DNA of 64,000 nucleotides from Coix lacryma-jobi var. lacryma-jobi (lineage: Eukaryota; Streptophyta; Magnoliopsida; Poales; Poaceae): positions 42,837,828 through 42,901,827 of the forward strand of contig CM019823.1 of NCBI GenBank assembly GCA_009763385.1, read 5' to 3'. Made by a program: the position numbers and the translations under genes. The notes beneath the pieces are model-generated. The model made no database searches and was not told where the DNA came from. It saw nothing but the letters and a program-made list of their open reading frames with translations. Shown piece after piece: positions 11,455-23,180 of this stretch (position 1 is the first letter of the stretch; each line of letters opens with the position of its first letter).

Positions 11455-12508
11455 CTTAGGTTCTAAGGCGGCCGGGGGCACTGCTTGCAGGAGGATTAGG
11501 GTGGGGTGCGGAGACACCAGGCCGAGGCGGACAAAGGCGCGAGGCGAGAGGGAAGGAGAGAGAGAGGGAGAGGGAGGGGCGGCGTGGAGGAGACGACGGC
11601 GCGAGGGGGAGAGGCGGAGGACGTGCGGCGGAGGTGGAGGACGGAGGGATCAACGGCGCTGAGTGATGATAATCGGGATAGGGATGAGACGATAGTCGCG
11701 AGGTGGATGACCGATTATTTCTGAGCGAATGTTCGTGACGAGGCCATGTGTCCGGGCGTCGACGGGCGACGGCACGCGTGGCTTGGTAAATAAGGTGTGT
11801 GCCTGTGCGGTGGTGTTGGAATAAGGCTGGACGAAAAACTCGAAGCTCGTTAGCTCGCTCGGCTTGTGGCTGGCTCAGCTCAGCTCGAGATAACTCGAGC
11901 CAGCTCGTGAGCCGCTCGCGAGCCAAACGAGCTAAGCTTTCAAGTAAAAAGCAATAAATCTTATATAAATTTTTGTATTAATTCGTATCTTGTATGTACT
12001 TTATAATTGGTTGATAACTGATCTAGACCCTATAAATTTATGATTATTATGACTTTATTGTTTTATTTCTAATGGATATATGGTATAATAATCTTAATAC
12101 ATGTATACATGTTAACATTTATTAATTTTTAGTTCAATTTAAGGTTGTTGGACGTGTTACTTTTATATTATTACTATTATAAGCTTTAGATAAATATAAA
12201 TACTATATTTTGTATACTTTTTTACCTAGCTCGCGAGCTTAACGAGTCAGCTCGAGCTTTTAACGAGCCGAGCCGAGCTGACATTCTGACTCGTTAAGAT
12301 AACGAGCCAAGCCGAGCTAGCTCGTTATCCTAAGTTCCTGACGAGCCAGAATGAGCCGAGCCGAGCCGAGCCGAGCTAGCTCGACTCGATATCCAGCCTT
12401 ATGTTGGAACAGTAAAATAGTACTCAATAGGGACCGTCGGATGGTTAGATCGGATGGCCAATACGACCACTTGACACTGTATGACTATGTGGCCTCGGGT
12501 TCTAAGAT
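11455..12508. repeat. 463-bp tandem duplication, copy 2 (split by an insertion)
   Basis: It matches copy 1 from 11455 to 11821 and again from about 12410 to 12508. The intervening 580 bp are a hAT-like insertion. Similarity is high but with many scattered substitutions. Confidence 0.78.
11822..12401. mobile_element. hAT-like non-autonomous element rich in AGCTCG words (TSD TGTTGGAA)
   Basis: Perfect 10-bp inverted repeats TAAGGCTGGA / TCCAGCCTTA bound a 580-bp element. The 8-bp duplication TGTTGGAA lies at 11814-11821 and 12402-12409. Both arms carry many AGCTCG, GAGCC and CGAGCC words that can pair into a large foldback; the centre is AT-rich. There are no coding regions. Eight-bp duplication and TA-GG-CTGG-type ends fit the hAT superfamily. 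Confidence 0.85.
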
Positions 12509-12597
12509 GTCTTATACGGAGTATATGATATAAGCGACCTCTACAGTTAACTATAAACAAACCGAGCAACCTATTTCTAGGCAACAAGGAGAGACTA

Positions 12598-13398
12598 CAC
12601 TAGTACAGAGACATACTATACAGACGGTGGAAAACTCATTTTCACAGGCGTTTTCCAGCATCGCCTGTGCTGGGGGCTAGTGAAAATGAAACCACAGCAC
12701 ATGCAGTTGCTTGTGAACCGTCTGTAGAAATTTATTTCCTCAAGCGGTTGACTCAAGGAACCGCCATTATAAATGGTACACTGGCGGTTCCTTAAGTCAA
12801 CCGCCTGTGATGTTGTAGACCAAGTTTATATATATTTGATAGTTTTATATTATATTGTTAATTATTATATTATTAGATTAAATATATACATTAATATAGG
12901 AACATGCAATTATATTATTAAATTATATATATATATTAATATAGCAACATGCAATTAAAATATTTCATACATACATTTATATACATCAAAGTTTCATGCT
13001 CACAAACATAGAGTTGCAAGAAATGAAGATCAAAACCTTCCCCCTTGTATTTTGTAAAATCTGGACCTCTAAAATCGCCTCCAATGGAAGACGTGGCTGC
13101 GAGAAACAGTACTGCTCAGAGAGAAAGAGAGGGTATTTATATCAGAGATAACACAGACGGTTGACCGTCTGTGTAAATGGTCCATTTACACAGGCGGTTG
13201 AGTTAAGCCAACCGCTAGTGGAAATGCATTCCATCCATTTACACAGGCGGTTGAGTTAAGCCAACCGTCAGTGTAAATACATTTCCACTGACGGTTATTG
13301 ACTGTTCACGGCCCCCTTTCATATCACAAGCGCGTGATAACTAAAACCGTCTGTGCTATGAATAGGGGGCGCCAGCTATGAGCAGTATTCTACTGGTG
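12598..13398. mobile_element. Non-autonomous CACTA element, 801 bp (TSD CTA)
   Basis: It begins CACTAGTACAGA and ends TTCTACTGGTG. The 3-bp duplication CTA lies at 12595-12597 and 13399-13401. Subterminal zones repeat ACAGACGGT, CAGGCGGTTGA and TCAACCGCC in both orientations, as in small grass CACTA derivatives. The core is AT-rich with no transposase. Confidence 0.82.
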
Positions 13399-13401
13399 CT
13401 A

Positions 13402-13623
13402 CAAACTCTGCTTTGGACACGTCTCCAGGGAGCCCCCGTCACCACACCTTCAGGCCCTCCTGCAATCAGAATCATGTCTTCCATCGTCAACACCTCTTTT
13501 GGTTTCAACATCTTCATCCACTAAGACAAAAAAAAAACGGAACTCTGTAAGTGATTATTTTAGGGGATTTAATCAGCTAATTGTCGAAAACCCAGTCGTT
13601 TCTAGTGTTCTACAAACTCCACG
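13402..13623. other. No gene recognised
   Basis: Short stretch between the CACTA element and the LINE fragment. It probably includes the eroded 3' flank of the LINE. Confidence 0.3.
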
Positions 13624-14085
13624 CTACTCCCGCCAAAATAAAGAAAACAGAGAAATCATTTTTATTTCCCAGCCCAATTCCCCCATCCTATCTTCAATTT
13701 TTTTTAGGGATATAGGTCTTTCACGCCACCTCAAACTAACTCTAACCCAACCCCAAATCATCTCGGCAGTATTGCAGTTAAAGAAGAGATGATTCCTAGT
13801 TTCTCGTTTCCCACAATATTTGCACTTTTCTGATTTTTTGCTTTTCCTAATCTTTAGTTGCTCTCCAGTGAGGATTCTGTCATGCCAAAGTATCCAAAGG
13901 AATATCCTAAACTTGAGGGGCAATTTCACACTGCGCATCTCTATCATCCTGGAATCAGCTGCACCACTGTGTTTCATCATCCTATATAGAGACTTTGTTG
14001 AGAATTTGCCTGAAGACTCTAGAGCCCAAACCATTTTATCTTCCTCTTCTAAAAAACCGCTAAGTCCAGGGTCTCATGTTATTCA
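13624..14085 (-). pseudogene. LINE fragment: zinc-binding domain after reverse transcriptase (zf-RVT)
   Basis: A minus-strand frame carries SGKFSTKSLYRMM, LKFRIFLWILWHDRILTGEQL and CKYCGKRETRNHLFFNCNTAEMIW. This is the classic zinc-binding domain downstream of plant L1-type reverse transcriptases, with the Cys-Cys-His-Cys pattern intact. Homology is cut by a stop at about 13624 and disappears above about 14085. No reverse transcriptase core remains. It differs in sequence from the longer LINE at 17945-20218, so it is a separate insertion. Confidence 0.8.
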
Positions 14086-14806
14086 TTCGACTCAGCCACC
14101 TCATCATTACCTACTTTCTTCTTATGAGACTTGTTTCGATGGTTGTAAAGCGCTACGGGTACTTTTGAGTACTTTGTATTTTTATTTTGATAAGTAATTA
14201 ATTTATGAAAGAAAATCAGAAAAAATTAAAAGAGGGAAGGGTAGATTAGTAATTGGTGGAGAAGAATACACTATAACATATGTATGTACAGTATCTTTCA
14301 CAGAGAAGCCACGACCACACATCCTTTGCGGAAAAAAAATTGTATTGTACATGTAATAAGGAGATAAAATTACTATGATACCCTTTATGTTTTTAAATCG
14401 GTCCATATATTTTGGTAGTGATGGTCCCGCGTGTTTTGATATTTCTTAGTACTTTATGGCACCTTTTCTCTCCGGTACTTCTTATTTTTTCACCGTCCGA
14501 TCTAAAGCAATGCACGGTCTATATTTTTCCAACCACCGTAAAACTTGTATCTTCTTATATCCATGTTCCATTCCACTCAGTTGTCTACAATAAAATTCAA
14601 TGGATTTAGAAATAGACTAAGATTTCCAATACAAAATTGTTTATTAGTTTCTAATTATTTTCTAAAATGATCAAATCTGATGCCATAGGGTGGGAAAAAA
14701 ATTGTGATCTTGTGCAACGTACGGTTATATATCTAGTACACTAAAACTACCGGCCGCCACCAATCTACTCAACACTTCCCATCCGTTAATCCCATCCTTC
14801 CCATCT
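14086..14806. other. No gene recognised
   Basis: AT-rich intergenic DNA with spurious short frames. No terminal repeats were found. Confidence 0.35.
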
Positions 14807-15966
14807 TGTCGGTGTTTTGTCACCCAACAAGTGAATTTATATGTATGTGTTGTGTTGCTCTAGAAAGATCATGATAGCATCCAAAGCACAAAGAATTTAT
14901 ACTAATTCAGACCAGAATCCTACATCCAGTCTTACCAAAAAAATATGAGTGTGTGTTCCTCGGTTGAATGCTCTGAAGTTCTTACAATGGGGGATGCAAG
15001 AAGAGTGAAAGAGGTAGGAGAAGGGAGACAGACTGCCCGAATGAAGTTTCTCGAGAGTCCATCCCTAAAATTCTAGGAAGCCAGGCCACCCTTATATAGA
15101 TCCCGAGAAGCCAAATCTTGTACAATGAGAGAGGTTCTCCCGACCGAGTGATCGTGAGCCTAAGAGAGAAGAAATCTATAAATTAGTAAACTTGACTAGC
15201 AAGGAAAGTTGTCTTGTCCAAAGTCTTTGCATGCCTTTGGTATGGTTATTATCATGGCTTCATTCCCACGTCGTGACAATTGTGTGGTGTGATGCTACAG
15301 TGCCAGCTAGGCCGACACTGTTGGTACAGTGATGATACGCTAGCTGCCTTGTATGTTGAGGGGTCATCATGGCCTTCGTCTTCTCTCCGATGGTGAGAGT
15401 GCGGGGGTTGCGGTAGTCTGCCCGCCACTGTCCTGGTAGATCGTGGGCCTGCGGGCATGAACTTGGCCCGAGGGGTCGAGTCCGCACGTGGCTTTGGCTT
15501 GGCTCAGATGCCAAGCCTGTGGTCGTGCGCCCAATCCTGTTGTGGTGAGTCGTACAATTATCCCGTGGGAATACATTTGGACAGTGAGGTGTTATTTTGG
15601 TCCTCACCGCCTGCTTAGTGGTGTCTTGTCTACAGCAGGGTGCAGTGATGGTGTCAGCCCTGTGATGGTCGTCCCATCACTCCTGGCGAAGCGATGGAGT
15701 GTGCATGTCTTTGTCGGGATAGGTGTACCTGGTGGAACTCGGCCTCTCCACGTCCCTCCAGGGGTCGTGACGGTAGAGAGGTCGTGTGGTTCGTGGTTGT
15801 GTGTGCCGGATAGGCAGAAGGGAGGTCATGACCGACCCCTCGCTTTCTCCACTTGGCCCATGTTTCTGCGGCCTAGATCGGTCTTGGTGACTGGGCCTGG
15901 TTGCTTGGCCCGTGAAAGGACAGACTAACTGGTGTCATTGGATACTCGTGGTATCATGCCCTGACA
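14807..15966 (-). mobile_element. Solo LTR, 1160 bp (TSD CATCT)
   Basis: It starts TGTCGGTGTTTTGTCAC and ends ATCATGCCCTGACA. The 5-bp duplication CATCT lies at 14802-14806 and 15967-15971. There is no internal retroelement sequence. A TATATAAG box on the minus strand near 15090-15100 suggests minus orientation. The ends resemble grass Ty3/gypsy LTRs, but the lineage is not fixed. Confidence 0.85.
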
Positions 15967-16437
15967 CATCTCCTCTCAACTCTTCCCCATTCCACACCAT
16001 ACCCTAGCCATTGAGGCCACTATAGGTGTTGTTCCTCGGTCGCTCTCACTTCCTCCAAGATGGACGACGATGAGGACGTCGTCTGCTGCTCTCCTCCATC
16101 ATCCCCCGATAAGCAGCGTGGTTGATAGTGTCTATGGTGAGTTGGTGAAGCACAAGACAACTAAAGTGTCGTTTTTACTCCATACCACATTATAGTCATC
16201 CTTTTTTCACAACTGGATAACCATTTCTTCTTTACTCCAAACAAAAGAATTAAAAAATGTGTGATCCTACATAAATAATTTAAAGAGAAAACTCCCTTTT
16301 CTAACAGAGGGGTTTTCTTAGCACGTTGTCTCTAACCTTCGCAGAAGACACTGTAGCTACATAACCATTGTTGGAAATGATTTTTTAGACACGGTTCCAT
16401 TAAGAAAACCGTCCCTAAAACATTTTCTTTTCTACAA
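15967..16437. other. Intergenic; possible small CACTA-like piece next to the truncated GST
   Basis: A tiny frame at 16059-16124 (MDDDEDVVCCSPPSSPDKQRG) has no recognised homology. At about 16348-16440 the sequence runs from CACTGTAGCTAC through ACGGTTCC..AAAACCGTCC to CTTTTCTACAAATG. It looks like a degraded small CACTA derivative lying exactly where GST exon 1 is cut off. Confidence 0.3.
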
Positions 16438-17156
16438 ATGACTATATTAAGTAAAACTACCTCTGAAAATTACGAGTACGTCGAGGAGGACCTCCCATTC
16501 AACAAGAGCGAGCTCCTGCTCAAGCTCAACCCGGTGCACAAGAAGGTGCCCGTGCTCATCCACAACGGCAAGCCCATCTGCGAGTCGCTCGTCATCGTGG
16601 AGTACGTCGACGAGCTGTTCGCTGGCCGGTCAATCCTCCCAACCGGCCCCTACGAGCGCGCCACCGCTCGCTTCTGGGCTGCCTACATCGACGACAAGGT
16701 ACAAATTAAACATGCACTCGAGTTCACTTCTCTCTGTTCTCTACAATCGTGAGCACACCGTCTTGCTTGCAGTTGTGCCCGGCGTGGATAGGCATCGTGA
16801 AGGCCAAGATGGAGGAGGAGAGGGAGCAGAAGGTGAAGGAGACGCTTGCCGCGATCGAGCACGTGGAAGTAGGCTTTGCCGAGTGCTCTAACGGCAGCGC
16901 CTTCTTCGGCGGCGACTCCATGGGCTACCTCGACATCGTGATCGGCTCGCTCTTGTTCTGGTTCGAGGCGGTGCGCAGGATGTACGGCCGGGAGATCATT
17001 AACACGAGCAAGACTCCGCTCTTGGCTGCGTGGGCGGAGCGGTTTGCAGGGAGTGTAGAGGCGGAGGAGGTGGTGCCGGAGGCGGACAAGGCGGTGCAGT
17101 ACGCCAATGCGCTTCATGCCGCCGCCGCCGCTGTGAAGTTAGTGAGTTCAGAATGA
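16438..17156 (+). pseudogene. Tau-class glutathione S-transferase, 5'-truncated (GSTU copy 1)
   Basis: Exon 1 remnant (16438-16698) and exon 2 (16773-17156) flank an intron with GT at 16699 and AG at 16771-16772, phase 0 after the conserved DDK. Visible tau-GST signatures are YEYVEEDL, NPVHKKVPVLIHNGKP (glutathione site), FFGGDSMGYLDI and TPLLAAWAERF. The family's first 25 or so residues are absent. These include the catalytic serine in the W-x-SPF motif. The apparent start (MTILSK...) lies in unrelated AT-rich DNA, so I read it as a truncated gene without GST activity. A real upstream exon cannot be excluded, but none is seen. The C-terminus is slightly longer than in copies 2 and 3. Confidence 0.8.
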
Positions 17157-17944
17157 GTCGTGAAATGAGGCAGGAAAAAGTAAATGGTGGGGTAGCTATG
17201 GTCCAAATTCCAACTGATTAAATAATGTTCAAAGCTTATATTGATACGTATATGCTTTGGTTATGTGATTCCAGTTGTCTAGTCTGAGTCTGAGTACAAC
17301 TAGGAAGATAGGCGCGCTTCGCCGCGCCTGTATTCAGGGACATTTTGATTAAGGTTAATTGTTTGCCCATAGTAATAAAGTTAGTCCACATACGAAAGGA
17401 ACAATATAACACAGTATCTATCATTCTCGACTTGAGGAAAACACATAAGAAAATTCGAATCCTTTCACCCGAAGCACACTTGAAAGTCCACTCTCCCAAA
17501 GTCCCAGGAGCCTTCAAGTAACACTGTGTTTAGAAGTTGACAATCCAGGTATGCACTCTGGACACAAATGAAAGGAGATCTGAAATAAAAAAGCAATAGT
17601 ACTCTCCCAAGTTCAGGAACAGAACCGGCGATTTCTTCAAGTGGCACTTGTGTTTAAAAGTTCACAAATCACAACCCAGGTATAACCCATCTGTCTACTT
17701 GAAGCGGAGCCACTTTGTCCTGGACACAATGAAATGAGAAATGAAATCATAATCTATTTCAGCTAGACCACTTATATCTGGTAATGCGTCTGAGGTAGGA
17801 TAGTCATTCCTAAAAAACTGAGTTAAGGACCATCATACGCCAATCTGTAATTGTCTTTATGAGGCAAAAATGCTATCGACCTATTTATCTAGCATGTCTG
17901 TAGATACCAATCTACAAATCAGGCGGTACATATGTGTCTTCTTC
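17157..17944. other. No gene recognised
   Basis: 3' flank of the GST copy. AT-rich, with a near-repeat at about 17475-17530 and 17600-17690 (CACTCTCCCAA, CTTCAAGT, CACTTGTGTTTA-like phrases). No clear element ends. Confidence 0.3.
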
Positions 17945-20218
17945 TTTTTTTTTTTTTTTTGATAAAACTGGAAGGGCTTAAAGCCCCTACAGGAATTTAT
18001 TGAAGTTTAAGAGACAGTTACTAAAAAGGTACAGAGCAAAATAACAAAATTAGGAAATAAAGAAAGAAACAAAAAAGATGAAAAAAGATAAGCAAATTAC
18101 AACAGATTTTGAATCCATGAATCAAACGCCGCTGTTAAGCTTGTCTTTACCCGTAGGGAAAGAATTCTAAGCTCCTTCTCGAATGATTCTTTAACTGAGT
18201 TGACCCTCGGCTGAATGCCTTGGAAGATGAATTCATTTCTTGTACACCAAATTGCCCAGGCCATCAGAATAGCTATTACCATGAAGAATGCGGGATTGGC
18301 CTGGTTCCTGATCGACTCAATTGCCTGAAAAATGTCGTCCTGGTTCTGCAAGTCAATATCTACTGTGGCCCAACATTGCAATGAGAATGGGCAACTCAAG
18401 AACAGATGTTCCATTGTCTCTTCCACCTGCCCTTGACACAAAACACAGTTAACTGAAGGCAGTTGCATACCCTTTCTTCTAAGAATGTTTCTTGTGCTTA
18501 GTCTGTCATTTATCAAGAGCCAAAAGAAGACCTTGTGCTTTGGTTGACAAGAAGTTTTCCATAGCCATTTAAAAGCTGTCGGAATTTGCCTATGACCCAT
18601 AATGAATTTGTATGCTTTTTTGGCCGAGAACGGCCCAGAGCTGGTGCTCCAGTAGTCATTTTCCTCTGAAAGCTGCAGCTCCCCTCTAATGCCATCTAAA
18701 ATTTGAAGTTGCTGGAACGCCTCATTAGAGATTGGTAAATTAAACATATGTTCTGGAGCCGAATGGGACATCCAGTGACTGACTGAAGAGTGCCTCTTTT
18801 TAGTGAAAGAGTATAGCTCAGGAAACTGAACTTTCAGAGCCTGCTCAATCCAGCTATCATGCCATAGCAAACATGATTTCCCATTCTTGATCTGAACGTT
18901 GGCCATCTCCTTGTATGGTTCGAGAAGCTTGAGGACGTCCCTCCACCAGAAAGATCCCTTCATAGTGTGATTTGGTAGCTTTCCACCTTGATAATGTTTC
19001 TCCCAGACCAAGGAAACCCAGGGGATATCTTTTTTATTGAAAAATTTGTCCAGGTTCTTCATCAAGAGAGCTTCATTGTGTTTCTTGAGGTCAATGACCC
19101 CCAGTCCACCCTCTTCTTTATCAGCACAAACCAACTCCCATGCAGCTTTGGGGGGTTTTCTAGAATTGATATCAGAGCCTCTCCATAGACAATGCCTTCT
19201 AAATTTATCAATTTTTGCAAGCACTCCCTTGGGCAGGGCAAGTGCACACAGATGGAAGGTTGGCAAAGCAGTTAAGACAGCATTAGTGATTTCAAGTTTT
19301 CCAGCTTGAGAAAGCATAGAAGAGGTGGAGATGAGTCTTCTCTCGCATTTGGAAATCAAGGGAAGGTAATCATCAACTTTTGGCCTAGAAATACCCAGGG
19401 GTAGTCCCAAATAGGTGAAGGGGAGGGAACCCACCGAGCATCCCAAGGTGTTAGCAAGGATGCTGGTTTTCTGCTCATCAATGTTAATTGGAACAAGAAA
19501 AGATTTGCTAAAGTTGACCTTCAGCCCCAAAGAGGACTGAAAGGAGAGGAGAATAGATTTTAGAAAGAAAAGCTGCCTGGCATCCCCCTCCAAGATTACA
19601 AGAGTATCGTCAGCGTACTGAATGATAGGGAAATCAGAGGAGGAGGATATGGGAATGGGCAGCCTAAGGAGCCCAGAATTTTTAGCTTTATTAAGAATAG
19701 ACTGAAGAAGATCAGCAGCAAGGACAAAGAGAAGAGGAGACAGAGGGTCACCCTGCCGCACACCTCTTTTGCAAAAAATATTTTTACCAGGAGTACCATT
19801 AAGAAGGACCTTGGAAGTGCCAGAATCAAAAATATTTTGAATCCAAGAGACCCAAGTGTGACCAAATCCCTTGGCCTGCAGAATTTTGATAATTGCAGAG
19901 TGCTCAATCATATCAAAGGCTTTTTCAAAATCAAGTTTTAGAATGATGATTTCTTTTTTAGAGTGATGACAAAGGTGCAAGTATTCAAAGGACCAGGCAA
20001 GACAGTCCTGAATAGACCTATGCTTAATGAAGCCATATTGATTTTTATGCACTAGAGGAATGATGACTTTTTGAAGCCTATTTGCAAGCAGCTTGGTGAT
20101 GAGTTTCATGGAGCAGTTAAGCAAAGAAATGGGCCTGTAATCCGAGATGGAGCAAGGGGAGGACACCTTTGGTATTAGCGAAATGAAGGAGGAGTTAATA
20201 CTCTGCAGACAAATATTA
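17945..20218 (-). mobile_element. LINE (L1-type) retrotransposon, 5'-truncated
   Basis: On the minus strand the element ends in a poly(A) tail (T16 at 17945-17960 as written) after a short 3' untranslated region. The coding frame covers the reverse transcriptase and zinc-binding domain. Homology stops at about 20217, before any endonuclease domain, as expected from 5' truncation during target-primed reverse transcription. No convincing target duplication was found. Confidence 0.85.
18097..20166 (-). CDS. LINE reverse transcriptase (ORF2 C-terminal two-thirds), frame intact
   Basis: The 689 codons are uninterrupted and the frame stays open upstream to about 20217 without an ATG. The listed start is therefore only the first Met in a truncated ORF2. 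Motifs in order are YRPISLLNC (residues 10-18), QYGFIKHRSIQDC (43-55), LDFEKAFD (78-85, first catalytic Asp), RQGDPLSP (137-144), YADDT (184-188, catalytic Asp pair) and FTYLGLPLG. Near the C-terminus is a zf-RVT domain with CVLCQGQVEETMEHLFLSC. The endonuclease domain is missing, so the copy cannot move by itself. The lack of stops suggests a fairly recent insertion. Confidence 0.88.
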   Translation of the reverse strand: MSSPCSISDYRPISLLNCSMKLITKLLANRLQKVIIPLVHKNQYGFIKHRSIQDCLAWSFEYLHLCHHSKKEIIILKLDFEKAFDMIEHSAIIKILQAKGFGHTWVSWIQNIFDSGTSKVLLNGTPGKNIFCKRGVRQGDPLSPLLFVLAADLLQSILNKAKNSGLLRLPIPISSSSDFPIIQYADDTLVILEGDARQLFFLKSILLSFQSSLGLKVNFSKSFLVPINIDEQKTSILANTLGCSVGSLPFTYLGLPLGISRPKVDDYLPLISKCERRLISTSSMLSQAGKLEITNAVLTALPTFHLCALALPKGVLAKIDKFRRHCLWRGSDINSRKPPKAAWELVCADKEEGGLGVIDLKKHNEALLMKNLDKFFNKKDIPWVSLVWEKHYQGGKLPNHTMKGSFWWRDVLKLLEPYKEMANVQIKNGKSCLLWHDSWIEQALKVQFPELYSFTKKRHSSVSHWMSHSAPEHMFNLPISNEAFQQLQILDGIRGELQLSEENDYWSTSSGPFSAKKAYKFIMGHRQIPTAFKWLWKTSCQPKHKVFFWLLINDRLSTRNILRRKGMQLPSVNCVLCQGQVEETMEHLFLSCPFSLQCWATVDIDLQNQDDIFQAIESIRNQANPAFFMVIAILMAWAIWCTRNEFIFQGIQPRVNSVKESFEKELRILSLRVKTSLTAAFDSWIQNLL

Positions 20219-22563
20219 GACTATTTTTCCCTCTCTTTTTTTTTCTTTCTTCGAGTCCTTGGTGTCGATGCTAGCATCTAGATTTCCCTTTTGTGGAGTG
20301 AAATGTTAATGAGAAACCAGACCAGTTAAAAAAGGGAAACCTGACTATCGCCAGAATTTTCTCTAAAAAATGCAACCTGATCTGTAAATCTTTGTGGTTA
20401 CAGGAAGTGTAAAACCACAAAACTGAAACCATAAACAGATAATTCCCTAGAAAAACTAATCTTCATGAGCATACCAAAACTTAAATTGTCATGAAAAAGA
20501 GATTCTGTGAGTGTATGCTCACAAGTGAAGCAAAAACAGTAATTTAGGTGAACCCATGAATTTTGCAAGTATACTCACAAGGGAGGTAAAAAAATCACAA
20601 AAATATTCAGCAGATCACTACCATGTATGATTATGTCAGAAGTTATTGTTCATTAGAATAAAGTAGTTACGTCATGAGTACGAAAATGCTTTAGGCTCTA
20701 ACTGCATATTTAAAAAAAAGAGGATAAATATATATATGTTAATATGAGTGTATAGACATCAGTTAAGAGGCAAGTATATAGTAATAAATGGGCCTCTACT
20801 TTTAGGTTTGGCCATGAGTATTCAGAATAATGCAAAACAGTATAGTGTAGCCTTCAAATTAAAAGAAAAACATAATTATTTCATTGTTGTTTATGTGAGA
20901 ACCATTTGCTATTGATGTGTAACATCGAACTCGTTTATGATACGCAGAACCCCAACTCATTGAGGTATGCAGGAACTGTGATCGTTACCTTTCTAGACTT
21001 GTAGTTAGGAACTCTGATGTATCATCTACCACTCTTCTTAACACCTACATGACATAAAATGTACATCTTGCATCAGAAATAGTATTTAAAATCAAACTAT
21101 CTGAATAGCAAGGCTTGCATGATACTTATCTATATTTAAGCTTGTTTAAACATATATTTCTACAACATCTATATTGAAAAATATATGTATTTCATAACTA
21201 TGACCTGCATACCCCTTTTCTACATAGGATATTTGCAGCAAGAAAGTATTGTAGGAGGGCCTTGCTGAACAATTGGTGCACTATGAAAATGACCAGACTG
21301 GTTAGAATTATTTGGCAACTGGAGCTCTGGAAGCATCCTGAGGTTGAAGCAGGATGTAGGTCGTACACACTTAGATAATTAGATCTTTGTCGAATGAAAT
21401 TTGTTAGAAAATAGTAAGACTTTCGTGCGGCAATATACTCCAACCAAAAGAAATCTTCAGCAGGAGAGCTTACTACTCATGCAAAACAGTCTCCAAGATG
21501 TTACAAATGGTACAGCCGAGCTGATGAGGACACTGTGTTCATAGTTTGAGATTGAGCAGCAAGTATAGAAGTAGGGAAAATATTCACAGGAACAACTGAC
21601 AAGTTGTTCCAGCTATTGCCTATAAAAAAACTATTTCAGTTAGAGAACTAAATATAATTTTTTTTTCTAGGATGGACATATAAGATGGGAAAAAATACTA
21701 ACCTTGTATAGATATGGCTGGTAGGTCTTAGGTTCCATCATCTGGAACTAAAATCCACCATGGTATGCCCATCTAGAACTCTGCAATCTCAGACACTTTT
21801 AAAAGAATATGCCAAATGAAACTAAAGTTGTATAGGGAAACTAAAAAGAATTAAATTTTAAGTCCATCAGAAATAAATGACTATCAAATAGAGAGGCAGC
21901 ATTTAACCAACCTCAAAAGGGGTGAAGATAAAGACGACCTATAGGTAACAAATCAACCATTCTGTAATCAACAAACTACAAAGAACAACACATTTGTAGT
22001 GTGTTGTGGTTGACATGAGACGCCTGAGCAGTCTGTAGGCATGGCCATTCTTTTAATTTTTGGTAGGAAGAATTAGCATTCATTAATTTCAGTGAAGAAC
22101 ATAAAAATTAAAAAGGGCATCAAATCAGAAAAAATAACATCATATAGCATATCTGTAGATTTGCCTGGCGCAGTGATTCCTCACAATTTTTCCTCACATC
22201 TGATTATCTGAACTCTACAGCATAGAGCGCAATTGACTATATGTGCATCTATTCACATCATGGTCTGCTCTAACCCTATTCAAACTAATCAGTCTGGGGA
22301 AATCTAAGAGGGACTGAGGGAGAGCCGATGAAGGAGCGAGGAAGGGGTCTGACACCTGGGAGAGAAGGAGAAATAGCGCCTGGAAAACTTGTCAGACGTG
22401 TAAAAATCACATAAGAAGGCAGTTAAGACCTAACCAAACACATTTTTTGTTTAAGCAGATCAAGCTTCTCCATCAGATCGAGATGGAGAAGGGATGAAGG
22501 ATGGTGCGTGAACCTGACTGTTAGGACGACGGCGAGGTAAACTTAGAGAGCCCATACTTGCTG
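20219..22563. other. No gene recognised
   Basis: About 2.3 kb of AT-rich DNA with only short chance frames. It could be intergenic or intronic relative to a possible minus-strand exon near 22.5-23 kb. No splice chain could be built. Confidence 0.3.
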
Positions 22564-23180
22564 GTGGAGATGAGGATGAGGGTGGCGGCCCGTGGCTGCC
22601 GATGCCGCCGTGGCACCATCCTGGTTCCATGCACAATCGTAACACTGGCCGCCGCCTCCGGGGGAGAGGAAGTAGCGCTCAAGTGAGGCACCCGTGCAAC
22701 CTCCGTCAAGGAAGGATGCCGTATCCGAGTCCGCCGTTGTTGAGGAAGAGGAAGTGTATGTATAGGGCCTGGGGCAGAGGAGGCGCCGCATCAGCGATGC
22801 GCGACGCCGCTCGAGGGGCTCCGCTGCTAGGGAGAGGAGAGGAGGTGCCGCATCTGGGCCTGGGGGAGAGGAGGCGCCGCATCTGGGCCTGGGGGAGAGG
22901 AGGCGCCGCGAAAGTGCTAGGCGGATTGAGGGGCTCTGCCGCTGGGGAGAGGAGAGGAGGCGCCGCATCTGGGCCTGGGGGAGAGGAGGCGCCGCGAAAG
23001 TGCTAGGCGGACGGAGGCAGCGAGGCGTGGTGTCGAGGTTTTTTTTTTACGGGAATATGCTAGAGTAATCGGGAGATCGCAAATCCATGTGTACACACGC
23101 ACGAGCCCACGTGGCAGCACCATATTGGCGAACAGTAATCAAAACGCTCTCAGCGCGCAGATGTTAGGCGCTATATGGAG
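22564..23180. repeat. 617-bp tandem duplication, copy 1
   Basis: The unit runs from GGAGATGAGGATGAGGGTGG to GGCGCTATATGGAGTT and is followed immediately by a second copy. Inside are two to three short repeats of TCTGGGCCTGGGGGAGAGG. On the minus strand a Ser-rich frame (SSSSTTADSDTASFLDGG.., about 22968-22543) could be a 5' exon with a GTATGG donor. I recognise no family and rate it weak. Confidence 0.85.

Noticed and set aside
17945..20260. Target-site duplication for the LINE
   Set aside because: Flanks on both sides are T/C-rich and give several weak matches, none convincing.
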